From Acanthococcus lagerstroemiae (lineage: Eukaryota; Arthropoda; Insecta; Hemiptera; Eriococcidae), in assembly GCA_031841125.1 (NCBI GenBank), contig CM063110.1, positions 33,557,214 through 33,621,213 of the forward strand: 64,000 bases of DNA, written 5' to 3'. This document shows positions 1-12,839 of the stretch, in pieces. The position numbers were made by a program, and so were the translations under genes. The notes beneath the pieces are model-generated. The model did no database searches. It was not told the DNA's origin and saw nothing but the letters and a program-made list of their open reading frames with translations. The number at the start of each line of letters is the position of its first letter. Position 1 is the stretch's first letter.

Positions 1-429
1 AAAACTTATATTCTGATTTTTGAGAACCATCGCTGCGCAGACAAGCGTGCGCGCATTGATTGGTGTGGTTCCAGTCATTTGAGTTAGAATAAATCTATCC
101 TATGTATGTTAGGTGCCCTATGAAAAAGTGTGTTTTATCCCAGGTATTCGTCTCTGAGCCTGAAACTGGAAATTACATTTTAAAAAGATGTTTCTACGTA
201 CGTACTGAAGATTAAAAACACTGATTGGAAATTGGATAAAAACTTTTTGATCGGAAACTGTCCGCCTTGAAAATATACACAAAAAAAAGAAATGAAATAT
301 ATATACTTGAGCAGTAGAGAACAATTTTGTAGCATCACATAAAGTAGTAAAAAGTATACTGTCTGTGTTAAATTGTGTAAGATCGAAAATCTGATCAAAA
401 ATGATTGATTTGAATCTCTGTGTCCTGCT

Positions 430-1560
430 GTGTTGGCGTCGGGTATACTTCAGGCTATCTACAGAAGTAATCACCTACACACAGTACGTACCAGTGTCCA
501 GCATCCGAGAGCTGGAATGATCCTGCAGTATTCAATGCGACCCTTTCAAATGGATATCCGACAATGTACTTCTGCATCCTCCCGCGAGACCGAGTTTGTG
601 ACCCTTTCACTGTAGCACAAGTGGTGCGGCAACGGCACCAGTCCTACACATTTTCCGTGTATGTCGCTGTCGAATCTTCTCTAGGGTTATTGTGGTACCC
701 CGATGCCCTCCGGACACTTAGTGATGTACACCATATAGGATTTCTGGAACCTTCTTCCGTGGAACGATGATCTGCATTCGCACTGTTGTGCCATCTTCCG
801 ACTCCCAAGCGCGCATCAGAAGACCTGCAGAGCTTTCAACTCTCGTGACAGTTCCAAAATTTCCTGTCACAACGGTCTTTCGCCTCCTTGCTTGGCTGGC
901 AGTATTCGGCCAACGACTTCATCCTCCAGCTGATCTTTCTTCAGTACATCACTAGACTGCAGCGATACCCGCTCGATAGACGCGAGTTCTTTCTTCTCCA
1001 GTCGCTGACAAAACTGGGAGTCTGCTGGGATGGTCGCCTCGACAGTCCATCCGCATTTTCATGGTCTTTGCCTTCTCGGCGAATACTCCTGCAGCTGCTG
1101 AAGCCACCTTGCGATCTATCCCTGCGGATATTTAAAGGACAGGAGCCACTGAAATGCCAAATGGTCAGTCCGGAGAGTAAATTTCTGGCCGTACAGATAC
1201 GTATGAAACTGACGTAAAGTCTTGACTACAGCGAGGAGCTCTCTCCTAGTGACACAGTAGTTCTGCTCAGGCCATGAAAGAGACTTGCTGTAGTAAGCAT
1301 TGACGCGCTCATTCCCATCTTCCAGCTGGGCAAGTATGCCTCCAATGGCTGTGTCGCTGGCATCTGTGTCCACAATGAACGGCTGCTCCGGCTTTGGGAA
1401 AACCAAAACTGGAGCCGTACGTAATAGCTTCTTCAACTTTTCAAATGCCTCCATGCACTGATTGGTTCGGACCAATTCCCGGCGGTCTTTCATTAGCTGA
1501 TGCAGCCGTCAGGCAATTCCAGCAATACGGTTACTGATTAAACCCACTAATTCTGTAAAA
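430..1560 (-). pseudogene. Gypsy-type LTR retrotransposon pol relic (RT end, RNase H, integrase)
   Basis: Reading the minus strand from about 1560 down, the end of the reverse transcriptase thumb (HQLMKDR) runs into an RNase H-like domain: VDTDASDTAIGGIL, then TRRELLAVV and LRTDHLAFQWLL. This part is an open frame of 125 codons at 1493-1116. It ends in a stop just after SFKYPQG, where intact elements continue. Fragments of the connection segment (NADGLSRRP, about 1050) and of the integrase follow in shifted frames: KGPKTRSRGRMQKYIVGYPF near 560-620, then DAGHWYVLCVGDY near 470. Domain order RT-RNase H-integrase is that of Gypsy/Ty3 elements. Several stops and frameshifts make it non-functional. 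No LTR or gag was recognised beside it, so it is a fragment. Confidence 0.88.
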
Positions 1561-2517
1561 TCAGTACATAAGTACTTTCCTTTGGACGAGTGTGTAGCAA
1601 AGGGGATGACACCTCCTCAAATCTTTGAAGTCGGCATTTTCCGGCAAATTCGGCTATTTAGTCTGTATTTTAGACATTATCAGTCGAGACAGTATGAATG
1701 TAGGTGAGTTGAGAGCTTTTGATATGGATATGTCTGTTGGCTCGTAGTTAACGAAAATCTGTGAGTGCGTCACGTTTTAACCGATACCTCAATTATCACA
1801 ATGATGACATCATCAAGGAAATATTCGCTATGGTTCCTCAGTTTTGCGCGCGATTTCGTTCGTTGCAGATTGAAATTGCTAATATTGAGTATAAGCAGTG
1901 TCGTATGTTACATCTAAGTGATCGACGTCGCTATTCCCATGTCGACTGAATGCGTGGAATATGTTCGGTAGCCGGAAGACCTATCCATGTACCAATGTAT
2001 CTGCATGCAGTGTGGATACTCGTTTCATTTTGACATGGATATGTCTAATGGCTCAGCACACGAAAGAGAAAAATTCCACAGAACACGTTCCACAGGAAAA
2101 ACATTACTATTGTGATGTAGTTGCGTATTACTCTTTTATGCGGTTATTCGTTCTATCACACCTATGGGCTGACATGGAGAATGCCGAGCAAAGCTGATGA
2201 TGGACGACTATAGAGAAGACATTGGAATGTGGATATGCGCGTGAACGCGTTCGCTGGCCTTCCCTGGACGACATATCCATATGTCCCTCGCTGCAGCGGC
2301 CCGACTTTTTCTTCCTTTTTTTTTTTTTTTTTTTTTAGTTTTGTTTTTGTAAAAATTTTTGTACCCAGTCGGCATTTTCAACCTATTGTACCCCCCCCCC
2401 CCGAGTGTATGGGACCGCAACATCCTACACTCGGATAACTAATCCGTGAAATTTGAAGCAGATCTGGCAGCCAAATGTTCAAAACCTAGTAATTTAATCT
2501 TCGACTATTAGATGTAT
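1561..2517. other. unassigned non-coding stretch
   Basis: No coding potential, RNA gene or clear repeat was recognised. It holds a T20 run near 2318-2337 and a C run of about 13 near 2391-2402. The short open frames here look like chance frames. Confidence 0.5.
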
Positions 2518-2770
2518 GGACTGATTAAGCTGCCGAATTTTTGAAGCATTATCACGGGGTTGAAGCAGGCAATTCCGACACACTTGACGTCAAAAAACTG
2601 ATGATGCGAAACGAGAGGGAACGAGAGCATGCGGAAGTTCACGCGCATGCGCATACTCCTTCCATAGGTGTTCAGCAACCGTGACGTCAAGTGTAGCGGG
2701 GATAGACTATCTTTTTGCCGTGATATTGCTTCAAAATTTTGGTACACACCTTATGGCGAATAATCAGTTC
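2518..2770. repeat. inverted-repeat (MITE-like) element
   Basis: The left part (ctgattaagctgccgaattt, then tgaagcattatcacgg, then cacttgacgtca) is matched in inverted order by the right part (tgacgtcaagtg, ccgtgatattgcttcaaaat, then gaataatcagttc). The arms are roughly 80-95 bp and imperfect, with a GC-richer middle containing gcgcatgcgcat. It has no coding capacity. Family unknown; ends are approximate. Confidence 0.55.
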
Positions 2771-5154
2771 ATATCATATTAATTTTATAATATATAGTCA
2801 AAGAATTTAATATGGAATAGAATAACCCTGTAGTTTCCCAAATATCCGACAAATTGTAATTCACAACATGCCGCGCCGTTGCTACATAAATGTACATGAT
2901 TTATTCGAACCAAAACTGTCCATGACAGTAGAATTAAAGTAAGCAATACATACTGAACGAGTCACCTCAAATCTAAGCGTACATTTAATTTAAATTTGCA
3001 TTTTGTTCCCCCCCCCCTCCACTCTAGTACTCTTTTCTTTTCGTTCATTTCATTTATTCTGTTTTGTTTCGATCGCCACACCATTCTGTCGCACAGATAA
3101 TTCGAATAGTATAGTATCAGACACAATATCGAGCGGCGAATCGGTATTAATAAAAGTAAATTGAACGCCGACCTGTTTCCCGACCGAAGTGTATAATATC
3201 GTTTTCCGGGAGACTTTTCCCTTTAATATGCACCATACTCGCTTTAAAATGCACTGTACGTGTTTTGGTAGAAGAAATTCCATTAATACTAGGTATAATA
3301 TATATTTTTGTATGTAAGAGATAAAGGAATGGCAATCGCTTCCCAGTTCCAACTCTCGGGTCTCGAATTCTTTGCACGAGCTAGCCAAGTTGCAGGAAAA
3401 TAGAAAAATAAACACACAATATTCTAATACATGTATCGTGTATCATCTAAGTTACATAGTTCGTGAATTCCATTTATGCAGAAATGTGAAATAAACGAAT
3501 TCCGCTCGTGTATATTTCACATACAGCGCAGCGCGTCCTGATCAGATTCGTAATAAATCGAGATATCTCGTAGATATCATTCATAGTGCGGCTGATTGGT
3601 TGTAAGTTGTGCACTTATATCATAAATGCATAAAATTTGATAATAATTGAAATTCTTCTGATGGCATATAACGCATAAGGATATATTTTGTCATCGGAGT
3701 CAGCCCGTTAGGCCCTCCTGAGTAGATACATGACTGGATTTCCTGCTGTGTGAGTCCGAAGTTTGAATCAGTAAACTTGATATTTTTGGGTCACTGACTC
3801 TTAGAAAACCTTGAACCTCAAGGTTTCATAGCTACCAGTGGATTAGTGTATTTTAATCTCACACGGATGTAATATTTTTATTGAATTTGTTAAAATTAAA
3901 GTGCGGCTGCCTTTTTGAGTCATTAACGGGTAGTTTTCATTCTGGTGTGTGTGAAAATCAATGATTTTTTTTAAAGAGGTCATTAATTTTACTTTATTCT
4001 GGGCATTTGAACTCTGTACTCGAAGGGCAATTTACGTTCTACTTTTTGCTTTTAAGCTTTGATTTCAGAGGGCAATGATTTCTTTTCCTCCTTCCATTCT
4101 AAATGAACCTAAATAGTACTTGCATAAAACGTTCAATAACTTGACTAAAAATGTATACACACCCATGTTAGATTAAAATAAACTAGTCCAAAATATGGAG
4201 TAATGCAGTCTAAAGTTCAAGGCGATGTAAAGTGAAATTATTTTATTGATCCTGAACTTCGAACTTGCAAACCTAGAACACTTATTTTATATTTACTCAG
4301 ACGGGCTGAATGAGCAACTTTTAAATCTTAAAATTCAGAATTTAAAAAAAAAAACTTCTAAGTGAAAGTCATTTTAACATGAAACTTTTTTTTCTGGAAA
4401 ATCTGCAAAGCAAATGTGATTTTTTAAGGAATCAGTTTTGCATAAATATCAATGTCTTTCATGTGTTATTACTGTTGTATTTGCTAATAAGAAAGCTCAT
4501 TTCTGAAACACAATAGGTATCTGAGGCAATTAGTACTTCTTTCTTACTTGTTTCCTTACTTAGATGATGAACATAAGTGCAAATAGGGGGTGGGGGTAAG
4601 GGTTAGCCGTTCACTAAAACACCCTCAAACAACTGAGAAATTATACGAGTGAAAGAGTTTTCAGCATTATTTGTCTAATTGCAAGAGAAAAAAAATCAAT
4701 TTTCCTTCATGTTATTGCAATATGTGTTAACAAAAATGCTCATTTCCAAAAGGCAGTAAGCTCATACGCTATGTGCGGCAGTTCTACGTAAAATGGGCTT
4801 CAGCTTTTCTTTTTTCGAATATTATAGTTTTGGAAATAAAATTCCTGGGTCGTACCCGTTAAGGTTGAGGCCAAAGTTTGTCAAAAATCAGAGACAGTAA
4901 ACATCAATAGCAGATCTACGAGTACAGACAGTTTTTCGTACTTTATGAACAATTTAAAAATACACTTTACTGCATTTTAATTATTATGATATCGAAAATA
5001 ATAATAATAATTTCATGTGTTGAAATAAAGTTACTTGATTATAGAAGCAATGTGAAAAATATTTAATTATTATTTGAATAATTAAGTAAATTGAAAATAA
5101 ATATAAAATGAAGACAAATAGAAATAAAACAAAAGTGATGTCAGTCAGTAGATC
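2771..5154. other. unassigned AT-rich stretch
   Basis: No coding region, RNA gene or repeat was recognised. The longest frame (121 codons at 3050-3415, minus) has no recognisable domain. Short C, A and T runs are present near 3007, 4345 and 4388. Confidence 0.4.
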
Positions 5155-5745
5155 GGAAGAAAATCCAATAAATGTGATAGTGCAGGGAATAAGGTCCCAT
5201 TTTTACGATGTGCAGCAGCATATAATAGATAAAATGAAACCTTGTGGAGCGGAGCTGTCCAGCTCCAAAATTCCCTGAGATATGGCTGGTTAAAGTTGAG
5301 ATTTCAAAAAATCTGATTTTGAGAAAAATTAAGAAGAAAAAAATGGACAATTTAAAGTTGCATGTCTCTGAGGCAAATAAAGCTAGAGAGCTCCGCGAGG
5401 TGTCATTTTATCAGAAATTTTATAAAGAATTTCGTCGACAAAGTGGATGTTTTCAGAAAAAGGGTACTAGATGAAAGCATTTAATTTCCAGTAATAATAA
5501 AACTGAGTCAAGTGGGGGTCCAAACAGAGTGGTGCATTCATATAATGGACGAATGATGATAGGCAGATAAAAACGAATAGCGCCATTCAAAAGAGGAGGG
5601 CTTTTATTCTACCTAAATTGTCACGATTTCCTATGTCAACAGTTCTGACCTTGATTTACAAAAATCGCCGTATCGCGAAAACTAGGATCGATAGAGTTGG
5701 GACCTTATTCCCAGCACTGTCACAAATATGGAAATAAGAGGTGTA
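5155..5745. repeat. pair of inverted repeats (possible MITE termini)
   Basis: A segment near 5168-5210 (aaatgtgatagtgcaggg followed by aataaggtccca) recurs inverted near 5690-5735 (tgggaccttatt then cccagcactgtcacaaat), about 27 of 31 bases matching. The 480 bp between them has no coding match. This may be a non-autonomous DNA transposon or two opposed copies of one repeat. Confidence 0.4.
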
Positions 5746-5763
5746 AAAATAAAGGATGTAATA

Positions 5764-5952
5764 TAGGGTGGGCCAAAAATCAGCATACAAATTTGCAGGT
5801 TTCAATTTTCACGATTCTATACAAATTTGCATTTTTCCGTTTTCACGATTATTTATTTATTCGTAAACAAAGACAATTACAATTATGTTTTTAAATGTAA
5901 AAAAAAAAAAAAAAAAAAACCGTGAGCGTATGCTGACTTTTTGCCCACCCTG
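5764..5952. mobile_element. mariner-like MITE with GGGTGGGC termini
   Basis: The left end reads tagggtgggccaaaaatcag and the right end, read inverted, tacagggtgggcaaaaagtc. The terminal inverted repeat is therefore about 24 bp and ends in TA on each side. The interior is non-coding with an A20 run near 5899-5918. TA-bounded ends of this kind are typical of Tc1/mariner-derived MITEs; the superfamily call is inference. Confidence 0.6.
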
Positions 5953-8900
5953 TAGTTATTTACTGGACTAGCGGAGGAATCATCGCTGCCTCTGCAAATC
6001 CAGTACAACATTTTACTAAAAAAATAAAATAAAAATTTGCATGCGAATCCTATTATCATACATACCATTGTATTCGATTCGACAGAGCGCGCTGACAGGC
6101 TGTATAGTCGCGTTCTTCCTCCACTAGTGAAGGAAATGTTTTCATTACCCTTCAAATTTTTGACGTATTATTTGGAGTTATTTTAGGGAAGAAAAATAGC
6201 CTTCCATAGCGTACATTCTGTGGAGGTAAACGCAGTAAGGCTTTTCCCTCTGAGGCGGTTGCCTACCTGCCCGCCCGACTTGCTTTGTAGGCAGTTTAAC
6301 ATTGGCTCTTATGGATATAACACAAAAAACGCTATTTTATCAAAATCGAGTTTCACAGGAAATAAAGAGGAACAAAGTAGAAGCCGTTGTCATTTCTGTT
6401 GCGGGCACCCTGGCGCGAGGCGTCTGCTGGTTTTGAAAACCCCTTAGTTCCAAGTGGACATCAAGGAATCAAAGTATCATGAACGTATATTGAAAATGAA
6501 AAGTACGGAAGCGGGTAACGCAGAGAGTGCGTACTGTAAAACGAATACCTCTCAACTAAAATTACATAATCTACTATAACGTCGGTCAGCTTCGTGGGCC
6601 GCGTGATGTGATATAAATTACGAAGTACGAATTACAAATTACGAATATCAGAGTACACTGTTATCGGAAACGATAAGAGGTGAAGAATATGAAGAAAAAT
6701 TACTGACGAGCGGCTGCGACTGCAACATTTCCTTTCAGCTGACTCCTATTTCATATCTTCTGGTTGATTTTTTTTTCTCCCATAACGTTCTGTGTTAAAT
6801 TTTATCCACTTTGTAAGCACATTACGGCAAACGATAGGCAACCGTTTTAGAGGGAAAATCCTTATATTTTTGTATGTGTTGAGTAAAGGAATTTAAATAC
6901 TTACGTAGTCTGATAACGTGAATGGAAGAAATAAAACAGAAATAAACAGTATAATCGAACAAGCTAAGAGAGGTTTTTTTTTCTCTCTAAAAAGGAGACA
7001 TATTCAAGAGGCAAATGGTTAAAATTGGCTAAGCCTTCGAAGTTCATTTACTTCAAGGATTATTGAATATGAAAAAAATGGAGAGAATGTAAGTAGTAGC
7101 AAAAAATTCTACTTTCTAATGATATGTATTATTACTCAAAAATATTTATATTCAGGGTCGAATTTTTTTGGTGACCTTTTTGAATTTTTTAATATGTTTT
7201 ATATGTACCTATATGTACCTGGGTCCATATTAGGGTCTCAATTTTCAATTTCATAAAAATTCCAACTGTTAGGGAAATTTGAAAAAAAAAAAATTGATCT
7301 ATGAAATTAGACTACATGCTTCACCTTTTGACACATTGCTCTGTAAAATCAGCTAATTTTGAGCCTAATTCTTGACGCAAAAACTTAGGATGGTCTATAA
7401 TTGTTCCTTTTACTCTATTTTATTTATTTTTTTATTGCAAATGCGAGTAGCATATCGTGTACCCTCTAAAGCTTAAGTCACAATTTTGGTCTCTATTACT
7501 AAAGTTAAAAGTCAGCCAGTTGAATTCTGCAAGTAGGCTTTCAGCCGAGAAGTCAGCCATAAGCTAAGTTTTGGGTTTAAACTTATCAATTCAGCTAATG
7601 TCAAGAGTTAAAGAAAAATAATAAAATTTGTAAATAAATTGATAGAAAATTTGCCATCATTCATGTGTAAGGAATTTACTGTCTTAATTTAGTCTTAATC
7701 AGTTATCAAAATTGTGGGAAATTGCATGCTTTCTAACTGATAACTCAAGTTAACTCATGCGCGAAGATTAAGCCATAAGCCAAACAGCATTAAGCCATAT
7801 TTGAAGCTGAAAAATTACCGTCAAGCCATAAGTCAAGTCAACCAGCAGCTTAAAAACCTTCAGCTAAGCTTAAGCCAGTGATCACTGATTTAATACCCCT
7901 GAATCACGATATTCGGATATCAGAGAGAGGTAAAAGGCGCGTCGATTAAAAAGGTCTTAGCGTTCGTTTAAAGTATGAGAATTGGATGTTCTTTCTTAAT
8001 TTCATTAATTGTGTTTCATCACCTTTTCTCGTTGTTTCCTGTTTACTCATTGTTCATGGGTCAGTAATCAATGCGATCTTGGATTTTCAACGTGAGATTT
8101 GTCTGTTTACTGTTTTCTCATTTCTATGCAAAAACCCTCTGGCAATGGGCCTATAACTCATAGCTTGATTTCCGTTCCACTCGCTCCTCGACATGACATA
8201 GGTTGTTTTTTTGTTTTTTTTTCTCTTTTATGAAAATACGTGGCACCCTTATATGGGTCATCATCACCGCATCCACCGTGGCCTTCAAAACTAATTTCCT
8301 CTTTCACGATTCTTTTTTTCGGTCGTTTCGTTTCAAAAGCTATCAAGTAAGCCGAAAGAGGAAAGAGAAGAATGAAAAAATAAAAGCAAGCCAGAAAAAA
8401 AAATCTTTACGGAAACCGGAATTTGCGGCGATGAATAAAGTTAATTTAACGCACTAATTTGATATCATTATTATGCAAATTTCCTTAATAGAGTTAATGT
8501 TAAATTTATTCGAAGTTCAAAAGAATGAAAATCATAAGTTTCGGGAGACGAGGAGAACTTTACAGCATGTCACCGACGTTGGCACAGAGACCCATAAAAA
8601 TGGATTGCTTTATTGTAGAAGTTGACAGTTTTTTTTTCTTTTTTCTTTTTTTGGTGCGGTTGTTGTTTTAGTAGAGGCATCTAAAAAAAGAAAGAGAGAA
8701 AAAAAGACTTGTTCCGAATTTTTCCGGGGTAGTATCACGCACGTGTTGACGCAGTAGTGTAAAAGTTTACGCCGTTCTCGTTTTCAAATTTCTCATCAAA
8801 TACGACGCGGTAATGAAAGTTTACAAGAGACGTCAACTCAGAAAACTTTTTCCTTTTTGTTCGCGTTATCTGACGAGAGAAAAAAATTGAGGCACTCCTT

Positions 8901-9996
8901 ATAATACGAATTTTTGTCGTTTCGTTCAACTAGCCTTCGTCATTAAGAAGTACTCGACAGCATTCGATGCCATGCAATTCGAGAGCCTATACATATATAT
9001 GTGACACAGTTATTTGAAATGGAATGACTTCTTGTGAATGAAATTAGAAAACGTGATATCGAGTGCTTTCAGTTTCTTTATTTACTCTTGTGTCAAACTA
9101 ACGGTGACAAGAACAGGAGAGAATAATTTTAGACTCCGGAACATAATAATTGGAACATAGAACATTCGAATATGACAATGCCTGCTAAACCTTCAACCAA
9201 TCAGTCAGCTTCTATGACTAGATACTTGCCCGATTTCATGCTTTTCGGTAGTTTTGCGATTCTGGGAGCAGAGAGGGTGTATGCCTTATTTAAGGAAAAA
9301 TTACAACTGAATACGGTTTCTTCCATACTTGGCTCAAAAATTTGTAGTAATAGATGAAAGCATTTTGAAAAACTGGAATTTAAAAGTTCATATTTTGATG
9401 CAATCCCACTGGAGTGCCACTATCAAATAATCATTAATTTTATGAGACAGCTGTTCAGTCGTCCTCTCTGGTGAGACTCCGGAGACTAGAGAGGCTGGTT
9501 AAATCCAAAAATGAGCCCCAAAATTGAGTTCGGCAGTTTTGAAAACTTGAATATCGAATAGCATCACTAAAAAATAACTCCTGCAAGGGCACCGCAAATT
9601 GTAATATTACCACCTTGAGCTGTTTTACAGCGTAAAGTAGTCTCGATTTATAGCCTCCTCTACTATTTTAATGCAGTTGGCAGAAATGTTACAGAAAAAT
9701 CTGCAAAAAAGGAACAAAACAAAATTCAGTTTCGAGGATCAAAAATTCTTTTAATTGGGTCAAGAAATCATTCGCAAAATCGAATTTAATGACCTTGAAA
9801 CCCTATAAATCGACTCGTATTCAAAATTTAATTTTTCAACTTACCCTGCTCCCTTTTGGAGCGACTTCTGTGGAGTCATTATCCTACCTAGTGGAGTCAG
9901 ACTATATTACTTGAAGCATCGGCAAATTATTGATCGAAAACTTGTAATATTGTAGCGTGCGGTGAGTTTTTCTAGGAAGTAAGCGACAAGGTAGAC
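5953..9996. other. unassigned stretch with word repeats at 7.5-7.9 kb
   Basis: No supportable gene. Between about 7500 and 7900 the sequence is rich in variants of aagccataagcc and cagctaagc, ending in ccagtgatcactg and then taatacccctg. This resembles the word-repeat interiors of the hAT-like elements listed elsewhere, but I could not find a matching left terminus. The remainder is AT-rich with short poly(T) and poly(A) runs. Confidence 0.4.
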
Positions 9997-10353
9997 AGGG
10001 ACGTACCAAAAGAGTTTTTCCTGGGGGGGGGGCAAAGATTGAGAATGTCCCAACTGACTCAACTCGAAATTCCCAAGTATCAAAGCAGAAAAAAAAACCT
10101 TCTGACTTGTTGGATTTTTCCAACTGACTCTGACTCAACTCAAAATTCCCTAATATAAAAAAAAAAACTTTGACTTACTGGATTTTTCCAACTTCTCAAC
10201 TCAATTCCTAAGTTGAAGGAAAAAAATGAAAATAAACGTTCGACCTGTTGGATTTTTCCAACTGCGCCTGACTGAAATGATAAATATTCCCAACTGCTGA
10301 GTAAAAAATTCCTACAGTGGGTAGGTTGCCCCCCCCCCATTGGTACGTCCTTG
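9997..10353. mobile_element. hAT-like non-autonomous element with word-repeat interior
   Basis: The ends are inverted copies: left cagggacgtaccaa, right ttggtacgtccttg. Each is followed inward by a long G (or C) run, gggggggggcaa on the left and ttgccccccccc on the right. The flanking 8-mers are aaggtaga (9989-9996) and agcgtaga (10354-10361), 6 of 8 identical, as expected for an old hAT target duplication. The interior repeats the word ttggatttttccaact about three times with degenerate spacers containing gactcaactcaaaattccc. It has no coding capacity. A partial relative in the opposite orientation lies at 37297-37510. Confidence 0.68.
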
Positions 10354-10361
10354 AGCGTAGA

Positions 10362-10936
10362 GGAGAAGTTAAAGTCAGAGTAAAAGTATGAAACATTCTA
10401 CTGCAAAAGGGCATTGATCAAATTATTCAAGTTGTCGTATCCCTGTGTAGGGTCGCTCCATATCCATAGTGCATTTATCCTTCTCTGTGACGAATAATAG
10501 ACATGGCCAACAAAACAGTTTTCCACCATCTTCACAACGGGTTAACTACGAAATGTTTTCATATTGCGATACGTGGAAATGTCTAGTAAAAATCGGACCA
10601 CCATTCTTTTGCAAAACGGCAATTCTGGTTCCGACTATAAATTCTAATTGTTCATTAAACGTAAATCGCGAAAAAGGTTTTTCAATCAGATCCTAAATAC
10701 GCATTTTGTGAAGGGGGGGGGGGGAAATGAGCATTTGAACATAAACACATTGACTAGTACCTAGAACATTAAACACGTTTCACTGCCAACTTCGACTAGC
10801 CATAAGCGATATTAAAATCGCTTATGAAGCCTACAGTTTTCGTCGCGTTAAACCCGCTAGTGTGTTGTTCTTGTGTTGGTCATTAACACGAAGGCGAAGC
10901 GTAAGTCGTGTATAAGTTTACGTGCAATACGAAATA
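10362..10936. other. unassigned stretch with a short perfect palindrome
   Basis: No gene recognised. It contains a G run of about 12 near 10713 and a palindrome near 10800-10826 with perfect 10-base arms (cataagcgat ... atcgcttatg), large enough for a small cruciform. Function unknown. Confidence 0.4.
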
Positions 10937-11560
10937 CAGTAAAACCTGTATAAAGCGGAACGCGTTCGGTGTGGCAGATTTTTTCCGTATTAGCAGGTTT
11001 CCGTCTTACAAAGGTTAGGTAGAAAACAAGGTGTAAAATAAAGCCAGAAGAGTGGGACTTGCACATATATATGCATTTCAAAATTCGTTAAAGTAATTTA
11101 TGAAAATTAGTACCCCCATCCTGATCTTTCATGAATCCTGCTGTATAGAAACAGTTTTTCACTGTACATGCAGGAAGTTTCTTCATTGCTGCAGCAATGC
11201 AATTCACTCATTGCAACACGTTGATTGCCTTTGTTAACGGAGACAAGTCACAGCTATGGTTCATTTTCCCCAGTAGTGACTGAAGCATAAATTTTCAGTA
11301 CCACACTTTGAATAGTTGAATGACACCCTGGTCCATTGGCTGACATACAGACGTCGTATTGGCCAGGGAAAAAACAATTTTAACATTTAAATTTCCGGCT
11401 TAAACAGGGAAATTAGTTTGAAAAATATTCCGTTTTCGCGTTGGACTGTTTCCGTTTTACACAGTGCGTTTAACCTACAAAAATGTTTGGAAGAATGAAA
11501 ATTCTTCCATATTAGCAGGTTTCCGCGTTATTCAGGTTCCGCTTTACGCAGATTTTACTG
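10937..11560. mobile_element. Tigger/pogo-like non-autonomous DNA transposon
   Basis: The left end is cagtaaaacctgtataaagc and the right end, read inverted, cagtaaaatctgcgtaaagc. The target dinucleotide TA flanks both sides (10935-10936 and 11561-11562). The subterminal word attagcaggtttccg occurs at both ends in inverted context. The 624 bp element carries no transposase frame that I can recognise. TA duplication with CAGTAAAAYCT ends is the pattern of pogo/Tigger-derived elements. Confidence 0.72.
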
Positions 11561-11562
11561 TA

Positions 11563-12290
11563 TAAGCGATATTCAGATCGCTGCCCTGATACGAATACAT
11601 ACGAGTACTTCTGAGCTTCGCCGAACAGTGAACGCTTCTATTTCAGCCGTCTCCTCAACCAGCGACGACAAGACGGCATCATTTGTTCAACGTGAATTTT
11701 GAATTTACAAATGTAATAAGCGGCAATACGATCGCTTCTTTGCCCAGTGCTTCATATCTTTTATTTGTTACAAGTTGATATGTATGAAAACTCATTTTCT
11801 CAAGATTTTTCAGGGTAAAGGGCGCTTCCCTCGCTTACCTAGAATGTACGCTACTGATTGCAGTACAAAGTTTAACACATCCAGGGGCAAAGAGAAAGAA
11901 TGGGAAGGGGCTTGTAGCACTTGTTTCCCTGATCCGATCGACCAGTCTTTCTTTTTATTGTATTGGAACCGGTTTAGGAGGGGAACCCGAGGAAACTTAG
12001 GAGGAAAATTTACCGAACGTAGATAACGATATCCCTAATATATATCTCTCGCCTCCTCATACGTATCTGCTTCGCAAATTTATGCTGTTTTGGAGTCAAT
12101 TTCAATTACATTAAAATTTTAAAGGCAAAACAGAATTCAGGTTTCGATCTTAGTTTAGAATAACATATTTTTAATACTACTTGATTGGAAAGGCAATGTT
12201 TGCGTTGGTGTTTCACAGAAGACAAGAAGCGTCTATCATTCGTTCATCGAGTACTGACAAAACCTGCATGTAAAGTAAACGTCCGTCAAT
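11563..12290. other. unassigned stretch
   Basis: No gene or clear repeat. The 83-codon frame at 11775-12026 has no recognisable domain. Confidence 0.4.
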
Positions 12291-12294
12291 GTAA

Positions 12295-12390
12295 AGCGTT
12301 TTTACGATCGGGGAATCGAACCCGCGTCCATTGAAACATGTGCCTGAAATGCAGCGATCGTCTCTAAACCACTCGGCCATAGCGCGAACT
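12295..12390 (-). mobile_element. tRNA-derived SINE head (tRNA-like)
   Basis: On the minus strand there is a polymerase III A box, tggccgagtggtt (12379-12367), and a B box, gggttcgattccc (12325-12313), at the spacing found in tRNAs. The acceptor stem does not close properly and the anticodon region is degenerate, so this is a SINE head or tRNA pseudogene rather than a working tRNA. Downstream on the minus strand (toward 12200) would be the SINE body, whose end I cannot place. The A box resembles Leu/Ser-type tRNAs. Confidence 0.6.
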
Positions 12391-12716
12391 ATAAAGTAAC
12401 AACTTAAGAACGCATTTAAATATTCACGACGTAGTACAGCTGTGACCGTTTGTTGTTGACCGTCGTTACGTTTTTGGTGGCTACTACCTTTGTATGCTGT
12501 TTGTGCATGTGAGCAAACTGAAGACAAGACCTTGATATTGTACTTTGTAGTAATTAACTGAACAATTAAAATTTTTGAATTAATTACGCACACAAAAATC
12601 ACCTGTCTATAATTTAGATAAATAAATAGATTAAAAAAACAAAAAACAAAACAGACCATGTCAGCGAAAAACATTGCCGCTTCTGATCAAGTAGTATAAA
12701 AAATATCTTCCACAAC

Positions 12717-12815
12717 AAGAGCCAAAAGTGGGTTTAAATGACTCGGGAATGGCTCACTCGCTAGGCTCGTTCGCAAACCTTCCCTCGCCATGTAAACCCT
12801 CACTTTTGACTCTTA
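12717..12815. repeat. small hairpin MITE, copy 1
   Basis: The left arm agagccaaaagtgggtttaa and the right arm ttaaaccctcacttttgact (in approximate inverted form) give an imperfect stem of about 32 bp around a short CG-containing loop. A related sequence lies at 30705-30835, sharing the loop word ggctcgtttcgcaaac and the right-arm word ctcacttttccctctt. Two copies suggest a dispersed family. Confidence 0.5.
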
Positions 12816-12839
12816 GTGTGTAATATACTATTTTATGCC

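Noticed and set aside
7495..7920. Sixth word-repeat hAT-like element (aagccataagcc)
   Set aside because: A plausible right end (taatacccctg) but no matching left terminus or 8 bp duplication.
12305..12385. Possible functional tRNA gene
   Set aside because: Control boxes are good but the acceptor stem and anticodon arm do not pair convincingly; treated as a SINE head.
12213..12674. 153-codon minus-strand frame
   Set aside because: It runs through a tRNA-derived SINE head (A and B boxes), so the frame is incidental.
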